A stretch of 17,971 bases of DNA from Candidatus Gastranaerophilales bacterium (GCA_900752845.1 CAADWU010000049.1:1-17971), one strand, 5' to 3'. Numbered from the stretch's first letter, positions 6,722 to 14,386 are shown. Numbers and translations are program-made. The notes: generated by a model from the letters alone, not told the origin.

Positions 6722-6750
6722 AAAATGCTCCTTTCATTATGACCATTACT

Positions 6751-6779
6751 ATTATAACAAGTTTTTAAAAAGTTTTCAA
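6751..6779 (-). promoter_or_regulatory. Strong promoter of pilin 1
   Basis: On the minus strand TTGAAA (6779-6774), a 17-nt spacer and TATAAT (6756-6751) with an upstream TG (TGT-TATAAT, extended -10). The predicted start near 6744 is followed by GAAAGGAG and ATG 6721. This supports 6721, not 6650, as the translation start. Confidence 0.75.
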
Positions 6780-6792
6780 TATATATTTGTAA

Positions 6793-6798
6793 TATAAT
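6793..6798 (+). promoter_or_regulatory. -10 box of ribF, probably giving a leaderless mRNA
   Basis: A perfect TATAAT at 6793-6798 lies 6 nt before the ATG at 6805. A start site at the usual distance would fall on or next to the A of ATG. No Shine-Dalgarno precedes the gene, and no clear -35 box is seen. Confidence 0.55.
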
Positions 6799-6804
6799 TA
6801 GCTT

Positions 6805-7683
6805 ATGCAAATATTTACCGAATTAACTAAAAATCCAAATTTGTCTTTGGCACTCGGATATTTTGACGGAGTTCATCTGGGGCATCAGTCTGTTATTAAA
6901 AATACAGTTGATTTTGCACATCAAAACGGAAACAAGTCTGCCGTAATTACTTTTTCAGATCATCCTTGTTGCTATTTTTGGGGTGTTTGTCCCAAATATA
7001 TTCTTACACCTAAAGAACGTGAGGAAAAAATTGCCGAACTTGGAGTTGACTATTTGTATGAACTTGATTTTGAAAGCATATCAGGTTTAACTGCTGAAGA
7101 TTACCTAAAAGATATCCTGGTAAAATATTTTACTCCTTCATCAATTTTCACAGGCTGGAACCACAATTTCGGCTATCAAAAATCAGGGAATGTTAAATTC
7201 CTTGCGCAAAATGCAAAAAAATTTGATTATACATATTTCGAATTACCTCCGCAAAAAATAGAAAATGAAGTAATAAGCAGCACAGCTATCAGAAAATTGT
7301 TAGCCAAAGGCAATATAGAAAAAGCTAATGCAATGCTCGGCTACAATTTTTTAATCAAGGGTAAAGTAATAAAAGGAAATCAGATAGGAAGGACAATAGG
7401 ATTTAAAACAGCCAATTTAATTTATCCGCCTGAACTTATTGATTTGCCTTTCGGAGTTTATTCTGTAGATACACAATATGGAAAAGGGATTGCAAATTTC
7501 GGTACACGTCCCACTGTAGACGGAAAAGGCACTTTGCTGGAAGTTCATATTTTAGACTTCGACAAAGATATTTACGGTGAAAATATAACAGTAAAGTTTA
7601 ATAAAATGATACGCACCGAGAAAAAATTTCCTTCTCTCGATGCTCTCAAAACTCAAATAAAAACCGATATAAATTCTATTTAA
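6805..7683 (+). CDS. ribF: Bifunctional riboflavin kinase/FAD synthetase
   Basis: A 292-residue enzyme that phosphorylates riboflavin to FMN and adenylates FMN to FAD in the cytoplasm. The N-terminal adenylyltransferase domain (about 1-155) has 'GYFDGVHLGHQ' with the HxGH nucleotide motif (24-27) and 'VISSTAIRKLLAKGNI' (156-171). The C-terminal kinase domain (about 180-290) has 'GNQIGRTIGFKTANL' and 'NFGTRPTV' (231-238). The usual G-x-P-T-A-N motif reads GFKTAN here, with Lys201 in place of Pro; Thr and Asn remain. Length is normal. There is no ribosome site and a TATAAT lies immediately upstream, so leaderless translation is likely. The 3' end overlaps the convergent hydrolase gene by 8 nt. 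Confidence 0.95.
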   Translation: MQIFTELTKNPNLSLALGYFDGVHLGHQSVIKNTVDFAHQNGNKSAVITFSDHPCCYFWGVCPKYILTPKEREEKIAELGVDYLYELDFESISGLTAEDYLKDILVKYFTPSSIFTGWNHNFGYQKSGNVKFLAQNAKKFDYTYFELPPQKIENEVISSTAIRKLLAKGNIEKANAMLGYNFLIKGKVIKGNQIGRTIGFKTANLIYPPELIDLPFGVYSVDTQYGKGIANFGTRPTVDGKGTLLEVHILDFDKDIYGENITVKFNKMIRTEKKFPSLDALKTQIKTDINSI

Positions 7684-8221
7684 TAAGCGCCTGAACTTCT
7701 TTAAACTTAGGATTTTTAGCTCCCTTCAACCATTCAAACAGCGCTATTTCTACACAGGAAACTTTCACACCGTTTGCCTGCATAGCATCAATTCCTTGTT
7801 TAAATTCATATTTAGAACGGCTTGCACAGGCATCTTTTATAACATACACCTCAAAACCTGCTTCAACAAGCGCAGAAGCGGTCTGGTGAACACAAATATG
7901 GGTTTCTATCCCGAAGATTACAATCTGTTTTTTGCCGTAAGATTTTATTTTTTCAAGCATGCCATCCTCTAACAAAGCATTGAAAAAAGTCTTTTCAACA
8001 ACTTCTGAATTTTCCGGCAGTGCTTGCTGCAACTGTGGAACTGTATGACCTAAACCTTTGGGGTACTGTTCTGTTAAAAGTACAGGGATACTTAATAGCT
8101 TTGCTGCACTTGCAACTTTTACGGCATTAGCCACAATGACGTCTTTATCCAGAGCAGCTACCAATCTATCTTGAATATCTATGATTAATACTAAACTGTT
8201 TTCTGCGGATAATGTGTTCAT
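7676..8221 (-). CDS. Isochorismatase-family cysteine hydrolase
   Basis: A 181-residue single-domain protein of the isochorismatase-like fold, close in style to YcaC/ISOC-type hydrolases. The catalytic triad is visible: Asp15 in 'LVLIIDIQDRL', Lys77 in 'VEKTFFNAL' and the nucleophile Cys110 in 'GIETHICVHQTA'. The non-proline cis-peptide region 'GIETHIC' is typical. Members hydrolyse amides or vinyl ethers, but the substrate of this subgroup is often unknown, so no pathway is assigned. It lies 13 nt after the receiver/GGDEF-like gene on the same strand and may be the last gene of the tkt-ftsEX unit. Its stop overlaps the end of convergent ribF, and no terminator is visible there. Confidence 0.88.
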   Translation of the reverse strand: MNTLSAENSLVLIIDIQDRLVAALDKDVIVANAVKVASAAKLLSIPVLLTEQYPKGLGHTVPQLQQALPENSEVVEKTFFNALLEDGMLEKIKSYGKKQIVIFGIETHICVHQTASALVEAGFEVYVIKDACASRSKYEFKQGIDAMQANGVKVSCVEIALFEWLKGAKNPKFKEVQALIK

Positions 8222-8234
8222 GATTTTCTCCTTT

Positions 8235-9467
8235 TTATACTGCAGTATACTTAAATTCTTTAATAAAGTCCTCGACTATTTTAACAAGCTCTTTTTGCGA
8301 AATCTTTGTTAAAGCAAGTTGTATTTCACTGTTTTCAGGGCTATCAAGCCCTTCATGGGTAATGTAAACAACAATTTTTGCAAATCCGGGATATACAATT
8401 CTTAATGTACTGTCCTGATTTTGATTTTTTAAATGGAAAACACATTGTTCTTCATCAGTATACTGTTCAATTTTTGTATCAAACAATTTTTCTTCATAAG
8501 CTTTTTGCAGTCTGAAAAACACAGGAGCAATAACTTTTTCCATCTTTTTATTAAAAATTTGTCTGAAAATTTTATAATTTCTTGGCATTTCTACAGAATC
8601 ATCAAGCCATTCATCAAGCGTGTCTTCCTTATCACCAGCTACAATGTAATCAGCGTTTGAAGAAATTGCCTCAGACACAGCCTGTAAAGCATCGTGTTCA
8701 ATTTCATTGAAATTTTTATGAGCAATAGATGAAATCCCTGCACATACTCTGAAATCTGCACCATAACCTTCTTTTATCTTATTTAAAACCGCAATTGAAC
8801 CGTTAATATCTGTTTTAGGCAAAAGCAAATAAATTTTAGCACCTTTTCCTAACACTGCTATATCTTGTGTTCTGATAGATACTAAAACAACAGAAGCCAT
8901 TTTTTCAATCGAAAATCTTGTTTTGCTTTCCTCATCAGGTGCTAAAGCAATAAACGAGGCTTCATCAAGAAGATTATCATCAATCTCGTTTTCAATAACC
9001 TGTTTTGCATATTTGTAATTATACAAACCTGTCATATCATCTATTACATTCAACTGTTCCAAAAGCTTTAGATTTCTCAGGGCTTTAAATTTAACAGAAG
9101 CGTTTTTAATATTATGAACAGTTCTGATAACAAGTTCAAAATTCTCTGCATCAGCCAGAGCATAGTCATCAGCCCCTGCATCATATGCATTTAAAATTAA
9201 ATCAGATGATATATTGTTTACAAGCAAAATTACACAAAGATTAAGATCCTTTTTAAGCTCAGAAATTAACTCAACAGTCTTGGATTTTGAAACGGTTTCG
9301 TGTACAAGAACAATCTGCGACTGAGAAAGTTTTACAGAGTTAACAGCATCTTTATAATCAGAAATTAAAACCTCATCATTACTGCGCAAAAATATTAATT
9401 TTGATGCAATTTTTTCCGACAAATTTTTATCATCTGATATTAAAACTATGCTGTTTTTTGAGTTCAT
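8235..9467 (-). CDS. Degenerate receiver plus degenerate GGDEF-like regulatory protein
   Basis: A 410-residue protein. Residues 1-125 follow the CheY receiver pattern ('SIVLISDDKNLSEKIASKL', later 'AYDAGADDYAL'), but the expected phospho-acceptor Asp at the end of beta-3 reads 'IVLVHET' (His56) and the switch Lys position reads 'ILLVNN'. Residues 140-285 start like a diguanylate cyclase ('LNVIDDMTGLYNYKYAKQVI') and keep 'VCAGISSI', yet where GGDEF should stand the sequence is 'LGKGAKIYLLLP', so cyclase activity is unlikely. Residues 290-410 are unassigned. This looks like a signalling scaffold or sensor without phosphorylation or c-di-GMP synthesis. It begins 3 nt after the ftsX stop, so it is probably co-expressed with FtsEX and may be tied to cell division. 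Confidence 0.75.
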   Translation of the reverse strand: MNSKNSIVLISDDKNLSEKIASKLIFLRSNDEVLISDYKDAVNSVKLSQSQIVLVHETVSKSKTVELISELKKDLNLCVILLVNNISSDLILNAYDAGADDYALADAENFELVIRTVHNIKNASVKFKALRNLKLLEQLNVIDDMTGLYNYKYAKQVIENEIDDNLLDEASFIALAPDEESKTRFSIEKMASVVLVSIRTQDIAVLGKGAKIYLLLPKTDINGSIAVLNKIKEGYGADFRVCAGISSIAHKNFNEIEHDALQAVSEAISSNADYIVAGDKEDTLDEWLDDSVEMPRNYKIFRQIFNKKMEKVIAPVFFRLQKAYEEKLFDTKIEQYTDEEQCVFHLKNQNQDSTLRIVYPGFAKIVVYITHEGLDSPENSEIQLALTKISQKELVKIVEDFIKEFKYTAV

Positions 9468-9470
9468 TAA

Positions 9471-10379
9471 TTATACCTGTAAATGTTTTTTAATACACAG
9501 GAAGCTTCCGCCTGCACCGAAAAGAATAGCCATGGTGAACATAATAGCAATTACAAGATTTTGTGCATATAAAGGTGTCGGAACCATGAAGAACTGGTGC
9601 ATATTATTCAAACCGTTTTGAACAAAGTTCAAAGGCAGCAGCGCAATAACCGCACCGGAGAACCCGTAAAAAGCTCCCTGCATGATTAACGGGAACCTGA
9701 TATACCAGTTTGAAACACCCATTAATCTCATGATTTCAATTTCTTCTTTTCTTGACTGAATTACAAGCTGAATAGTGTTATTAATAATAGTAATAGTCAA
9801 AATACCCATTATAATAACGATAAATACCGTAATTGTATTTACGACATGGTTCATGGCTTCTATCTTTTTAGCTAAATCCTGAGCATAACTCATATCCTCA
9901 ACAGATTTCAGCTGTTTAACATTTTTGAATACAACATCAATATTTTCAGGCTTATCCACCTTTACATGCAATGTATCAGGAAGCGGATTATCCATATCAG
10001 GCAAGTCCATTTCACGTTTTAAATTTGACCAAGAAGAAGCTTTTGGAATAATAGTAACATTTTCAACATGCTCAAATTCTTTAACTCTGTTTTTAACAAT
10101 ATTTGCATCAGCATCCTCTTTTAAATAAACAGAGATTTCCAAAACATTCCCCAGTTCATGTGCAAAAGCAGATATAGACAAAGCCGAACGGAAAAATGAA
10201 GCAAAAATAGTTAAAATAGCTGCCATAGTTGTAATTATAACAACATTTACAATACCGGTTCTGCTGACATCATGTATTGTTTCTTTAGTTAAACGATATA
10301 AAATTCTAAGCTCGCACAACCAATCTTTAGGAATGTGCTTTTTAACTTTTTTCTTTATTTTTAATTTTGAACTATTCAT
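9471..10379 (-). CDS. ftsX: Cell-division permease-like protein FtsX
   Basis: A 302-residue FtsX. It has a cytoplasmic basic N-terminus, TM1 (about 44-64), an extracytoplasmic domain (about 75-175; 'LEISVYLKEDADANIV' and 'NPLPDTLHVKV' are typical), TM2 (about 180-202), the cytoplasmic coupling segment 'RKEEIEIMRLMGVSNWYIR' (210-228), TM3 (about 230-252) and TM4 (about 274-296). FtsX pairs with the ATPase FtsE at the septum and relays ATP cycling to periplasmic wall hydrolases or their activators. It overlaps ftsE by 8 nt, the usual coupled arrangement. Confidence 0.95.
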   Translation of the reverse strand: MNSSKLKIKKKVKKHIPKDWLCELRILYRLTKETIHDVSRTGIVNVVIITTMAAILTIFASFFRSALSISAFAHELGNVLEISVYLKEDADANIVKNRVKEFEHVENVTIIPKASSWSNLKREMDLPDMDNPLPDTLHVKVDKPENIDVVFKNVKQLKSVEDMSYAQDLAKKIEAMNHVVNTITVFIVIIMGILTITIINNTIQLVIQSRKEEIEIMRLMGVSNWYIRFPLIMQGAFYGFSGAVIALLPLNFVQNGLNNMHQFFMVPTPLYAQNLVIAIMFTMAILFGAGGSFLCIKKHLQV

Positions 10380-11049
10380 AAGTACCTGCTTGTATATCCC
10401 TTACAACTTCACCTTTATCAAGTGTAATAACTCTTTTTCTGAAATAATCTACCATCGCATTGTCATGGGTAGAAACAATAACGGTAATTCCTCTTTGATT
10501 AATTTGATCCAAAATCTGCATAATTTCCATAGAGTTTTTAGGATCAAGGTTTCCGGTAGGCTCATCTGCAATCAAAAGCGGAGGACCGTTTACAATTGCA
10601 CGTGCAATTCCAACTCTCTGCTGCTCACCGCCTGAAAGTTCAGAAGGTGTTGCGTTCATCTTTTCGTATAAACCTACAATTTTTAATGCACCTGATACTC
10701 TGGCATTAATTTCTCTTGAACTGATTCCCAGTGTTCTGATTACATAAGCTACATTGTCATATACACTTTGATTTTGTAGCAGTTTATAATCCTGAAAAAC
10801 AATACCCATGCAGCGTCTTAAATTAGGCACTTTGTCATTGGAAAGGTTTGCAATATTAATTCCGCCGATAGTAACTGTACCGCTTGACGGACGTTCTTCG
10901 TTATAAAGCAGTTTCATCAAAGTTGATTTTCCTGCACCTGATGCACCTACAATAAATACAAACTCCCCTGACAGAATATCAAGGTTAACATTTTTCAATG
11001 CATAATTATCGTTTTTGTATTTTTTTGTAACAGCTCTGAATTGAATCAT
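10372..11049 (-). CDS. ftsE: Cell-division ATP-binding protein FtsE
   Basis: A 225-residue ABC ATPase of normal FtsE length. Walker A 'GASGAGKST' (35-43), Q-loop in 'GIVFQDYKLL' (82-91), signature 'LSGGEQQR' (138-145), Walker B 'LLIADEPTGNLDP' (158-170) and the H-loop His195 in 'STHD' are all intact. It forms the FtsEX complex with the overlapping ftsX product at the inner membrane. It starts 17 nt after the transketolase-half gene on the same strand, implying cotranscription from the promoter near 12064-12072. Confidence 0.96.
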   Translation of the reverse strand: MIQFRAVTKKYKNDNYALKNVNLDILSGEFVFIVGASGAGKSTLMKLLYNEERPSSGTVTIGGINIANLSNDKVPNLRRCMGIVFQDYKLLQNQSVYDNVAYVIRTLGISSREINARVSGALKIVGLYEKMNATPSELSGGEQQRVGIARAIVNGPPLLIADEPTGNLDPKNSMEIMQILDQINQRGITVIVSTHDNAMVDYFRKRVITLDKGEVVRDIQAGTYE

Positions 11050-11066
11050 AATTTTTCCTTATTTGT

Positions 11067-12029
11067 TTATTTAACAAGACGATATTTATCAACATATCGC
11101 TTAATACTTACTGCAAGTTTCTCAGAATTTAACCCGTAGTATTCAAGCAGTTGTTCCCATTTTCCGCTCTGACCGAAAGTATCATTAACACCAATCCTGT
11201 GAACCGGAACAGGGTAGTATTCTGAAAGCAATTCACAAATTGCACTGCCTAAACCGCCGATGATAGAATGGTTTTCAACAGTCATAACAAACTTGGTCTT
11301 CTTAACATGTTCGATAATTGTTGCGCCGTCTAATGGTTTAACAACAGGAACATGAATTATCTGAATTGAATAACCTTGTTTCTTCAGCATTTCTGCAGCT
11401 TCAATAACTTCTGCCAGAGTTTCACCGTTAGTTATTACAGAAACATCTTCGCCTTCTTCCAAAACCTGCGCTTTACAAAAATCAAACTCGTATTTTTCAT
11501 CAAAAATATTGCAAACATTGGTTCTTGGAATTCTTATATACATAGGACCGTAATTTTCAGCTGCAAATTTAATAACTTCTTCACATTCACGACAATCGGC
11601 AGGAACAATTACTGACATATTAGGAATTCCTCGCATTAAAGCAACATCTTCCAAAGCCTGATGGCTTGCACCGTCTTCTCCAACCGTAACACCGCCATGA
11701 GTACCGATAATTTTTACATTAAACTCAGGATAACATGCCGAATTTCTGATTTGGTCATAAGTTCTTCCTGTTGCAAACATGGCAAAACTTGCTGCAAAAG
11801 GTATCTTGCCTGCTGCTGCAAGTCCTACAGCCATAGCAATCATATCCTGTTCAGCAATTCCAGCATTAAAAAATCTGTCAGGAAATTCTTTAGCAAAGAG
11901 TTGGGTTTGTGTAGAGCATGATAAATCAGCATCTAAAACAACAATATCAGGGTTTGTCTTGCCTAATTCAGCTAAAGTTTTACCAAATACAGAACGTATA
12001 GATTTTCTATCATTTTTGTTAATTAACAT
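11067..12029 (-). CDS. Transketolase, C-terminal subunit (split type)
   Basis: A 320-residue protein corresponding to the pyrimidine-binding and C-terminal domains of a two-subunit transketolase. Family phrases include 'VVLDADLSCSTQT', 'RFFNAGIAEQDMIAMAVGLA' with the cofactor-activating Glu60, 'FAMFATGRTYDQIRNS', 'HGGVTVGEDGASHQALEDVALMR' (in part) and 'TVENHSIIGGLGSAI'. It would transfer two-carbon ketol units between sugar phosphates together with an N-terminal, pyrophosphate-binding subunit. That N-terminal partner is absent here: upstream lies a divergent unrelated gene and downstream is ftsE. A 1-deoxyxylulose-5-phosphate synthase fragment is less likely given the 'GQSGKWEQLLEYYGL' ending. 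The ribosome site is weak (GGGAT, 11 nt before the ATG). Confidence 0.88.
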   Translation of the reverse strand: MLINKNDRKSIRSVFGKTLAELGKTNPDIVVLDADLSCSTQTQLFAKEFPDRFFNAGIAEQDMIAMAVGLAAAGKIPFAASFAMFATGRTYDQIRNSACYPEFNVKIIGTHGGVTVGEDGASHQALEDVALMRGIPNMSVIVPADCRECEEVIKFAAENYGPMYIRIPRTNVCNIFDEKYEFDFCKAQVLEEGEDVSVITNGETLAEVIEAAEMLKKQGYSIQIIHVPVVKPLDGATIIEHVKKTKFVMTVENHSIIGGLGSAICELLSEYYPVPVHRIGVNDTFGQSGKWEQLLEYYGLNSEKLAVSIKRYVDKYRLVK

Positions 12030-12063
12030 AATTTTTAAATCCCGTAAAGTCGTGTTCTCTTAC

Positions 12064-12072
12064 ATTATAGCA
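12064..12072 (-). promoter_or_regulatory. Extended -10 promoter of the transketolase-ftsEX unit
   Basis: TGC-TATAAT read 12072-12064 on the minus strand is a perfect extended -10. The -35 region (TACTAA or TTACTA) is poor. The predicted start near 12057 gives a short leader before ATG 12029. Confidence 0.6.
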
Positions 12073-12225
12073 TAAACAAAATTTTATTAGTAATTGTAAA
12101 ATTATACATCAATTTTGTTAAGAATTATTAAAAAAAATTATATTTTTAGCAATTTTATATCTTGAGGATTATTTAAACAGTAGAATAAAAATATGGAAGA
12201 TATTTTATCGAAAGGAAGAAATTAA

Positions 12226-13383
12226 ATGATTCAAGCTCCAAATTTAGTAAATCCTTACTTGCAGCCCCAAATGCAGCCTTACATGCCTCAATATTCACAG
12301 GCTGTTCCTGCTCCTAATTACAATGCAGTAAAGATTGATGTACACAATCCTTCAGTGAGTGCACCGGGTGTTGGTCAAGTTGCAATGAACGTACCTCAAT
12401 ATGCTCAACCGACTATGCCATATTATTCTTACCCGCAAGCTCAATTATATGATTATCCGCAAGCGCAAAATCAACCATATTACATGCCGCAGCAACAACC
12501 TGCAGTTTGCCCGCCTTGTCCGACTTGCATTCCGCAACAACCTGCCGCAGCTTTACCTGCACCGGCAGCCCAGGCTCCTCAAATAGCAGAACCTGCTGTA
12601 GCTCAAACTATTGCTCCTCAACAAGTAATTCAACAACAAAACATTAACGCTCCGGCTCCTGTAGTAACTCAGCCTGCTCAAGCAGAAGCTGCACCTGCAG
12701 ATGCTCCGAAAGTTGAAGTTGAATCACCTGTTCCTATGGCACCGCAAGTTGATTTAAATTCTTTCATTGCTAAATTAACAAACCCTGATTATGAAGTTCA
12801 GGCAAACGCTATGGAAGAAATTGCAAACATGGTAAAAGATGAACCTCAAAAAGCTACTGAATTATTAGACGAAAAAGTTATTAATGCATTAACTAACATC
12901 GTAAATAATGATTCAAGCAAATTGGCAGGTCCTACAGCAGAACAAATTGCTGCAAGACAAAAATTAATGAAAGGTGAACAACTTTCAGAAGCTGATAAAA
13001 AATTAGCAACAACTATCACTCCGATGGAACAATCTGAAAGAAACAAAAGTTACGCTATGTTCACAGCTTCAATAATGCAAAAATTATACGGTGATGAAGT
13101 AGCAAAATTAACAGGCTCAACAGTTCCTTTAACAGAACTTCCCGGAGCTGTTACAATCGTTGAACAATTGAAAAACAACCCTAACCCTATGGTTAGAACT
13201 TCAGCAATTGAAGCATTAAGCTACATTCAACAACCGGCTTACAAACAAGACTTGAATACATTGTTCACAATCGCTAAGAACGACCAGGACAAAAACGTTC
13301 AAGACGCAGCGGCTGCAGCTTTAGATAAATTGAGCAAAATGGTTGAAGAACCGGCAGCACAAGCTCCAGCTCAAGCAGCATAA
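12226..13383 (+). CDS. Pro/Gln/Ala-rich protein with C-terminal HEAT-like repeats
   Basis: A 385-residue protein not recognised as a named family. Residues 1-175 are low-complexity, rich in Pro, Gln, Ala and Tyr, with no signal peptide or membrane helix, and contain a Cys cluster CPPCPTC (C95, C98, C101), the only cysteines. Residues 176-372 are helical with HEAT/ARM-like units, such as 'LTNPDYEVQANAMEEIANMV' and 'NNPNPMVRTSAIEALSYI', closing with 'NDQDKNVQDAAAAALDKL'. HEAT repeats generally act as protein-binding scaffolds, and the disordered head suggests an interaction hub; the partner is unknown. Ribosome site AAAGGAAG (12211-12218) precedes ATG 12226. It is a single-gene unit that ends in the bidirectional terminator shared with pilin 2. 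Confidence 0.78.
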   Translation: MIQAPNLVNPYLQPQMQPYMPQYSQAVPAPNYNAVKIDVHNPSVSAPGVGQVAMNVPQYAQPTMPYYSYPQAQLYDYPQAQNQPYYMPQQQPAVCPPCPTCIPQQPAAALPAPAAQAPQIAEPAVAQTIAPQQVIQQQNINAPAPVVTQPAQAEAAPADAPKVEVESPVPMAPQVDLNSFIAKLTNPDYEVQANAMEEIANMVKDEPQKATELLDEKVINALTNIVNNDSSKLAGPTAEQIAARQKLMKGEQLSEADKKLATTITPMEQSERNKSYAMFTASIMQKLYGDEVAKLTGSTVPLTELPGAVTIVEQLKNNPNPMVRTSAIEALSYIQQPAYKQDLNTLFTIAKNDQDKNVQDAAAAALDKLSKMVEEPAAQAPAQAA

Positions 13384-13407
13384 TCAATAATTTCTTTCTT
13401 TAAATCA

Positions 13408-13445
13408 TAAAAAAATCCTTTGATAAATTATCAAGGGATTTTTCT
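13408..13445. terminator. Bidirectional terminator between the HEAT protein and pilin 2
   Basis: AATCCTTTGATAA and TTATCAAGGGATT form a 13-bp stem with one G-T pair. It is flanked by an A run on the left and a T run on the right, so it can serve both convergent genes. Confidence 0.82.
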
Positions 13446-13462
13446 TATGAACACATACCAAC

Positions 13463-14386
13463 TTACCAAGGATAATCAGATTTAATCTGCCAGCCGTCAC
13501 GTAATATTTTAGCTGCGCAATAATCAGTCACGCCGTTATGAGCTTTTGAACACTTAGTCAAAAAATCTGCCTCAGAAGCATTAAACCCCTGAGGTCTAAA
13601 ACTTGAGTCAGAGTTTATTTGAAACATAAATAAATCTTTTCCTGCAATATTAGGTTTTACTGATGAACCGTTTATATCAATATATACAGTAGCAATAACA
13701 TCATCTGAGCCTCCATTAAAAGCAACACAAGTTCCATCGGCTAATTGTATTGAAACAGGATTTTGGTTAGCATATAATGAAAACCCCAGGCCACTAGGAT
13801 GAAGATACTGTGCAGGAACAAGATTTCCTCTGGTTGCATTTTGCAAAGGGCTTACTCCTTCTGTATAACACATAAACTTATAAAAAAATCCTTCCGGACT
13901 TGGCGTTTCAAATCTTACAGCTTTAATTTCAGGAAGTAAATAATTATTTACAACTGCTTTTGTATCTTTTTGGTACCATTTTTTATCAGTACTCCACTCT
14001 GGCCATTCGGAAATTGCACCATGCTTTGCTTGAGCTGCCTGCAATAAGTTGTCGACAATACTATATGATTTTTTAAGACGATCAACTACAACTTTTTTTT
14101 GATATCCGGCTACTAAATGAGGAATTGTCAATGCGGCAACAACACCAATAATCCCTAAAGTTATCAAAACTTCGGCAAGAGTAAATCCTCTTCTGTTATT
14201 GCAAATTTTTAACCTTAACAATCCGTCTAATGAACTTAATAAGCCGTTTTTTTTCGTACAAAACCTCTCTGAGCATCTAAATTCAGAAACTTTCAGGTTG
14301 CCCCCCCCCCGAGCACTATACGTGTAGCAATGCAACAATGGCTTAACAATTGATTGCCAATACATGCAGTAGCTTCGTTTTTGCAT
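13463..14386 (-). CDS. Type IV pilin/pseudopilin-like protein (pilin 2), OFF-frame body behind a poly-G tract
   Basis: The open pilin frame runs 307 codons from an ATG at 14386 that is badly spaced from its ribosome site (16 nt). The well-placed ATG at 14394 (AAAGGAG 14409-14403, 8-nt spacing) is in another frame, parted from the pilin by 10 G. Residues 67-90 carry the classic prepilin site and helix 'G|FTLAEVLITLGIIGVV' with Gly at -1 and Glu5. The C-terminal globular part has D-I-N-G...K-P-N...G-K-D-x-F (237-253) and ends near 'CAAKILRDGWQIK', matching pilin 1 ('CFGKILNDNWQ'). With 11 G the protein would be 310 residues with a 70-residue leader, unusually long. It lies 27 nt after an acyltransferase gene and probably shares that transcript. 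Confidence 0.85.
   Translation of the reverse strand: MQKRSYCMYWQSIVKPLLHCYTYSARGGGNLKVSEFRCSERFCTKKNGLLSSLDGLLRLKICNNRRGFTLAEVLITLGIIGVVAALTIPHLVAGYQKKVVVDRLKKSYSIVDNLLQAAQAKHGAISEWPEWSTDKKWYQKDTKAVVNNYLLPEIKAVRFETPSPEGFFYKFMCYTEGVSPLQNATRGNLVPAQYLHPSGLGFSLYANQNPVSIQLADGTCVAFNGGSDDVIATVYIDINGSSVKPNIAGKDLFMFQINSDSSFRPQGFNASEADFLTKCSKAHNGVTDYCAAKILRDGWQIKSDYPW

Noticed and set aside
11661..12075. Plus-strand open frames over the transketolase half
   Set aside because: They lie antisense to highly conserved transketolase sequence and have no start signals.
12030..12225. A small gene, riboswitch or tRNA in the largest intergenic gap (196 bp)
   Set aside because: Only AT-rich promoter-like sequence for the two divergent genes is seen; there is no cloverleaf, no conserved riboswitch core and no open frame with a ribosome site.
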